Below, piece after piece: positions 14,921-17,855 of a DNA stretch of 17,855 bases. This stretch comes from 39-52-133 sp041488395 (GTDB lineage: Bacteria; Pseudomonadota; Gammaproteobacteria; Burkholderiales; Gallionellaceae), in contig JBGPPE010000050.1 in the NCBI GenBank assembly GCA_041488395.1, positions 1 through 17,855 on the forward strand. Reading direction: 5' to 3'. The position numbers were made by a program, and so were the translations under genes. Position 1 is the stretch's first letter; the number at the start of each line of letters is the position of its first letter. The notes under the pieces are model-generated. The model did no database searches and was not told where the DNA came from. It was given only the letters and a program-made list of their open reading frames with translations.

Positions 14921-15466
14921 CTACAACTTGATGAAGTTGTCGCGGTAGTGCTTCATCTCGGCGATGGATTCGTAAATATCCGCCAGCGCCTCGTGCTTGC
15001 CGTGTTTCTTCACGCCCTGCGACACCTCGGGCTTCCAGCGCTTGGCCAGCTCCTTGAGGGTGCTCACATCTAGGTTGCGGTAGTGAAAATAGGCTTCCAG
15101 TTCGGGCATCCAGCGTGCCAGGAAACGGCGGTCCTGGCAGATGGAGTTGCCGCACATCGGCGAAATGCGGATAGGCACATATTCCTTGAGGAAAGCCAGC
15201 ATCTGCGCTTCGACGCTGGCATCATCCAGTGTCGAAGCCTTGACCTTGTCGATCAGGCCGGATTTGCCGTGGGTAGATTTATTCCACGCATCCATGCCAT
15301 CCAGCACGCTGTCGGGCTGATGCACCACCAGCACCGGCGCCTCGGCCACCGTATTCAGTTCCGCATCGGTAATCACCAGCGCCACTTCGATGATACGGTC
15401 TGTATCCGGCACCAGACCGGTCATTTCCATGTCTATCCAGATAAGGTGGTTTTGATTTTGTGCCAT
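14921..15466 (-). CDS. orn: Oligoribonuclease
   Basis: A 181-residue 3'-5' exoribonuclease of the DEDDh class that degrades two- to five-nucleotide RNAs, including pGpG from cyclic-di-GMP turnover. WIDMEMTGL carries Asp12 and Glu14, NSICQDRRFL carries Asp112, and KHEALADIYESI carries His158 and Asp163. The length is normal. An in-frame ATG four codons upstream (15478) is possible, but MAQNQNHLIWIDMEMTGL is the standard start. Neither has a strong ribosome site. It diverges from the M48 protease gene across 95 bases. Confidence 0.96.
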   Translation of the reverse strand: MAQNQNHLIWIDMEMTGLVPDTDRIIEVALVITDAELNTVAEAPVLVVHQPDSVLDGMDAWNKSTHGKSGLIDKVKASTLDDASVEAQMLAFLKEYVPIRISPMCGNSICQDRRFLARWMPELEAYFHYRNLDVSTLKELAKRWKPEVSQGVKKHGKHEALADIYESIAEMKHYRDNFIKL

Positions 15467-15561
15467 AATTCGTCGCATTGCCCATTGAACTGTCAGGCGC
15501 GTATTGTGTCACACCAGTTCTTCGCAAGGCTATCCATCAACCCATACGCATCCCGATATAA

Positions 15562-16806
15562 ATGACTGCACCCTTGTTCACCCTGTTGTTTCTGGCCGCC
15601 CTGCTCGTCACTACACTCACCAAGCTGTGGCTGGCGCGCCGCCATCTGAGCTACATCGCGGCTCACCGCCATGAAGTCCCTGCCGCGTTCAGCACGCAGA
15701 TTGAATTGCCGGCGCACCAGAAGGCGGCCGACTACACCCGCGCCAAGACCCAGCTGGGCATGCTCGTCGCCGTGTTCGATGCCACGCTGCTACTGGCCTT
15801 CACCCTGGGCGGCGGCGTGCAGATGTTGGCCAACTGGTCGCTGCATACCTTTGCCACCCCGCTCGGCCAGGGTGTCGCCATCATCGTCGCCGTATTGCTG
15901 CTGACCTCATTGCTGGAAGCACCCTTTGACCTGTTCCGCACCTTTGTCATTGAAGCCCACTTCGGCTTCAACAAAATGACCATCCGGCTGTATCTGCTGG
16001 ACGCGCTCAAGAGTCTGCTGCTCGGCAGCTTGCTCGGCCTGCCCTTGCTGTTTGGCGTGCTGTGGCTGATGGAGCGCATGGGCAATAGCTGGTGGCTGTA
16101 TGTATGGGCGGTGTGGGTCGCGTTCAGCCTGTTGCTGCTGTTCATCTACCCCTCTTTCATTGCGCCGCTGTTCAACAAATTCTTGCCGCTGGAAGATGCC
16201 GCGCTCAAGGCACGTATCGAGGCCTTGCTGCACAAGTGCGGCTTTACTGCACAAGGCCTGTTTGTGATGGATGGCTCCAGGCGCAGCACGCATGGCAACG
16301 CCTATTTCACCGGCTTCGGCAAGACCAAGCGCATCGTGTTCTTTGACACCCTGCTGCAGCGTCTGACACCGGAAGAAATCGATGCCGTGCTGGCGCATGA
16401 GCTGGGCCACTTCAAGCGCCGCCATGTGATGAAGCGCATTGCCTTTACCTTTGCCATGAGTCTGGCTTTCCTGTGGCTGCTGGCGCAATTGATGCAGGCT
16501 GCCTGGTTTTACAGCGGGCTGGGCGTCAGCACTCATTCCACCGCGCTGGCGCTGCTGCTGTTCTTCCTGGTGATGCCGGTATTCAGCTTTTTGCTGCACC
16601 CGCTCACCTCGGCCTATTCGCGCAAGCACGAGTTCGAGGCCGATGCCTATGCGGCGCAGCAAACCCGTGCTGCCGACCTGGTCAGCGCGCTGGCCAAACT
16701 GTATCAGGACAATGCCGCCACATTGACACCCGATCCGCTCTACTCTAAATTTTACGACTCTCATCCGCCCGCGCTGATCCGCATCGCACGGCTGCAAACA
16801 CTGTAA
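15562..16806 (+). CDS. STE24-type M48 membrane metalloprotease
   Basis: A 414-residue integral membrane zinc protease of the CAAX prenyl protease 1 (STE24) family. The N-terminal M48_N region holds several transmembrane segments (about 3-22, 66-90, 104-120, 150-172, 178-200), and two more (about 292-318 and 326-346) sit within the catalytic domain. HELGH is at 279-283, and the third zinc ligand is expected at Glu357 in EFEAD. In bacteria the family is linked to membrane-protein quality control; prenylated substrates are not expected. No clear ribosome site precedes the ATG. The stop codon is part of the ribosome site of the cytochrome gene, so the two are coupled. Confidence 0.92.
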   Translation: MTAPLFTLLFLAALLVTTLTKLWLARRHLSYIAAHRHEVPAAFSTQIELPAHQKAADYTRAKTQLGMLVAVFDATLLLAFTLGGGVQMLANWSLHTFATPLGQGVAIIVAVLLLTSLLEAPFDLFRTFVIEAHFGFNKMTIRLYLLDALKSLLLGSLLGLPLLFGVLWLMERMGNSWWLYVWAVWVAFSLLLLFIYPSFIAPLFNKFLPLEDAALKARIEALLHKCGFTAQGLFVMDGSRRSTHGNAYFTGFGKTKRIVFFDTLLQRLTPEEIDAVLAHELGHFKRRHVMKRIAFTFAMSLAFLWLLAQLMQAAWFYSGLGVSTHSTALALLLFFLVMPVFSFLLHPLTSAYSRKHEFEADAYAAQQTRAADLVSALAKLYQDNAATLTPDPLYSKFYDSHPPALIRIARLQTL

Positions 16807-16810
16807 GGAG
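16805..16810 (+). promoter_or_regulatory. Ribosome binding site of the cytochrome gene
   Basis: AAGGAG overlaps the protease stop codon and lies six bases before the cytochrome ATG at 16817. Confidence 0.7.
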
Positions 16811-16816
16811 ATCACC

Positions 16817-17128
16817 ATGCAAAAATTTCTGGCGACATTGACCTTGTTAACCCTGGCCGCAACTGCCCAGGCTGCCCCCTTTGCCAACGGCGACCCCGCC
16901 AGCGGCAAAAAGCTGTTTGATAAATACAAATGCAACAGTTGCCATATCGACATGATGGGCGGCGATGGCAGCGCGGTGTTTACCCGCCCAAATCGCAAGG
17001 TCACCAAGCCTGCTGAACTTTCGGCACAGATGAAGCGATGCTCGGGCGTGGTGGGTGCCAATATCTCGGCGCAGGAAGAGGAGCACTTGGCTGCCTATCT
17101 CAACCAGCAATACTACAAATTCAAATGA
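16817..17128 (+). CDS. Small periplasmic c-type cytochrome
   Basis: A 103-residue protein with a signal peptide (cleavage expected after AQA near residue 19) and one haem-attachment site CNSCH at 39-43. A GGDGS turn follows. The sixth haem ligand is not obvious: Met46, Met47 and Met72 are candidates. Cys75 is an extra cysteine. It is a class I-like mono-haem cytochrome whose electron partner cannot be told. It has a strong ribosome site, and its stop overlaps the phhB start (ATGA). Confidence 0.9.
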   Translation: MQKFLATLTLLTLAATAQAAPFANGDPASGKKLFDKYKCNSCHIDMMGGDGSAVFTRPNRKVTKPAELSAQMKRCSGVVGANISAQEEEHLAAYLNQQYYKFK

Positions 17129-17466
17129 GCACCCCGTCGCACAAGCTCAGCAGCAAGCAGTGCCAGCCCTGCAAAAGCGGCGATGCGCCGTTGACGCAGG
17201 ACGAGGTTAAAACCCTGCTCAAACAGCTGGATCACTGGGTGCAGTATGACCGCATCATCGGCAAGACTTTCGAGTTCAGGAATCACTACGAGACCATGGC
17301 CTTCGTCAATGCGCTGGCGTGGGTTTCGCACCGCGAAGATCACCACCCGGACCTGACGGTGGGCTACAACAAATGCCATGTGGAATACACCACGCATGTG
17401 ATTAATGGCCTGTCCATGAACGATTTCATCTGCGCCGCCAAGGTCGACACCTTGTTCAAGATTTGA
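17125..17466 (+). CDS. phhB: Pterin-4a-carbinolamine dehydratase
   Basis: A 113-residue enzyme that dehydrates 4a-hydroxytetrahydropterin; in bacteria without phenylalanine hydroxylase its role is less clear. The active-site motif EDHHPDLTVGYNKCHVEYTTH covers His73, His74 and His91. DHWVQYD and the C-terminal NDFICAAKVD match the family. A CxxC (Cys13, Cys16) in the N-terminal extension is extra. The frame is open further upstream inside the cytochrome gene, but the ATG at 17125 overlaps the cytochrome stop in the classic ATGA form and fits the family length. Confidence 0.95.
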   Translation: MSTPSHKLSSKQCQPCKSGDAPLTQDEVKTLLKQLDHWVQYDRIIGKTFEFRNHYETMAFVNALAWVSHREDHHPDLTVGYNKCHVEYTTHVINGLSMNDFICAAKVDTLFKI

Positions 17467-17855
17467 GCTCAACCGTACCCGGCCAAATCATCGCCGCCTT
17501 CGGTCGCCAGTATCTGGCCGAGCTGGCTGACGGCGAGATGATGACCTGTTTGACGCGCGGCAAGAAAAGCGAAGTGGCATGCGGCGACTTTATTGAAATC
17601 AAGCGCACCGGTGCCGCCTCGGATGACCTCAGCAGCGGCGCGCAGGGAGTGATTGAAAGCATCAAACCGCGCGCCTCCCTGCTCTATCGTTCCGATTCCT
17701 ACCGGCAAAAACTCATCGCCGCCAACGTCAGCCAGATTATTGTTGTCGTCGCTGCCGAGCCTCCCTTCAGCGACGAGCTGCTGGCACGCTGCCTGATTGC
17801 CGCACAGGACCAGAAACTGCAAGTGCTGATCGTCCTGAACAAGTGCGACCTCCCC
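17463..17855 (+). CDS. rsgA: Ribosome small-subunit GTPase RsgA, 5' part (cut by window edge)
   Basis: The first 131 residues of the circularly permuted GTPase that acts in late 30S maturation. The N-terminal OB-fold region (GQIIAAFGRQYLAEL, CGDFIEI, about 5-60) and the first GTPase strand (QIIVVVAAEPPFSDELLARCL) are typical. The G4 motif NKCD falls at about 126-129 and comes first, as expected from the permutation; G1 and G3 lie beyond the window. No ATG is available, and a TTG at 17463 overlapping the phhB stop (TTGA) is the best start. There is no clear Shine-Dalgarno sequence, so translation is probably coupled to phhB. Confidence 0.9.
   Translation, partial: MSSTVPGQIIAAFGRQYLAELADGEMMTCLTRGKKSEVACGDFIEIKRTGAASDDLSSGAQGVIESIKPRASLLYRSDSYRQKLIAANVSQIIVVVAAEPPFSDELLARCLIAAQDQKLQVLIVLNKCDLP

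Noticed and set aside
15907..17061. Long minus-strand open frame (384 codons) opposite the M48 protease and cytochrome
   Set aside because: Both plus-strand genes have catalytic or haem motifs and good context. The minus frame is glutamine-rich with no recognisable domain.

Overview
The window is about 17.9 kb of GC-rich, densely packed chromosome with no rRNA, tRNA, CRISPR array or phage module that I can see. Gene content and order (nadK-recN diverging from hrcA-hemH, bamE-dapB, orn diverging from an M48 protease followed by a cytochrome c, phhB and rsgA) are typical of Betaproteobacteria, most likely Nitrosomonadales (a Gallionellaceae- or Sulfuricella-like chemolithotroph). That placement is inferred from synteny and protein style, not from a search.

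Region by region: (1) 2-1994, plus strand: the 3' part of a bifunctional ATP sulfurylase/APS kinase followed by a PAPS-dependent sulfotransferase, closed by a strong hairpin terminator at 2015-2050. Together they would make activated sulfate (PAPS) and transfer it to an unknown acceptor. (2) 2165-7426, minus strand, read right to left: nadK, recN, bamE, dapB, a DUF4202 protein and a four-helix membrane protein with a C-terminal zinc ribbon. The nadK-recN junction carries a short tandem duplication of the recN start, and the recN-bamE gap holds an inverted-repeat element. (3) 7534-10805, plus strand: hrcA, hemH (separated by a second, larger inverted-repeat element of the same ACAGAG family) and an exported metallo-beta-lactamase-fold hydrolase. 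(4) 10899-13454, minus strand: an exported DUF4139 protein and a REP-associated-type Y1 (HUH) transposase. The end of the hydrolase gene and its hairpin have a degenerate second copy next to the transposase, and short near-identical direct repeats flank the transposase. (5) 13620-13823: a small unrecognised 67-residue gene with an excellent ribosome binding site. (6) 13814-15466, minus strand: a MurG-like glycosyltransferase downstream of orn. (7) 15562-17855, plus strand: STE24-type M48 protease, small c-type cytochrome, phhB and the 5' part of rsgA, with 4-base start/stop overlaps between the last three genes.

Most of the window is conserved housekeeping: NADP and haem synthesis, lysine/peptidoglycan precursor synthesis, DNA repair, outer-membrane assembly, heat-shock control, RNA decay and ribosome maturation. 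The accessory or unusual material is the PAPS/sulfotransferase pair, the two ACAGAG inverted repeats, the transposase neighbourhood with its repeated hairpins, the DUF4202/zinc-ribbon pair and the small orphan gene. I did not find clear evidence of a wholly new multi-gene system. The best candidates for something undescribed are the transposase-linked hairpin duplication and the two-format inverted-repeat family. Intergenic stretches are all under 300 bases.
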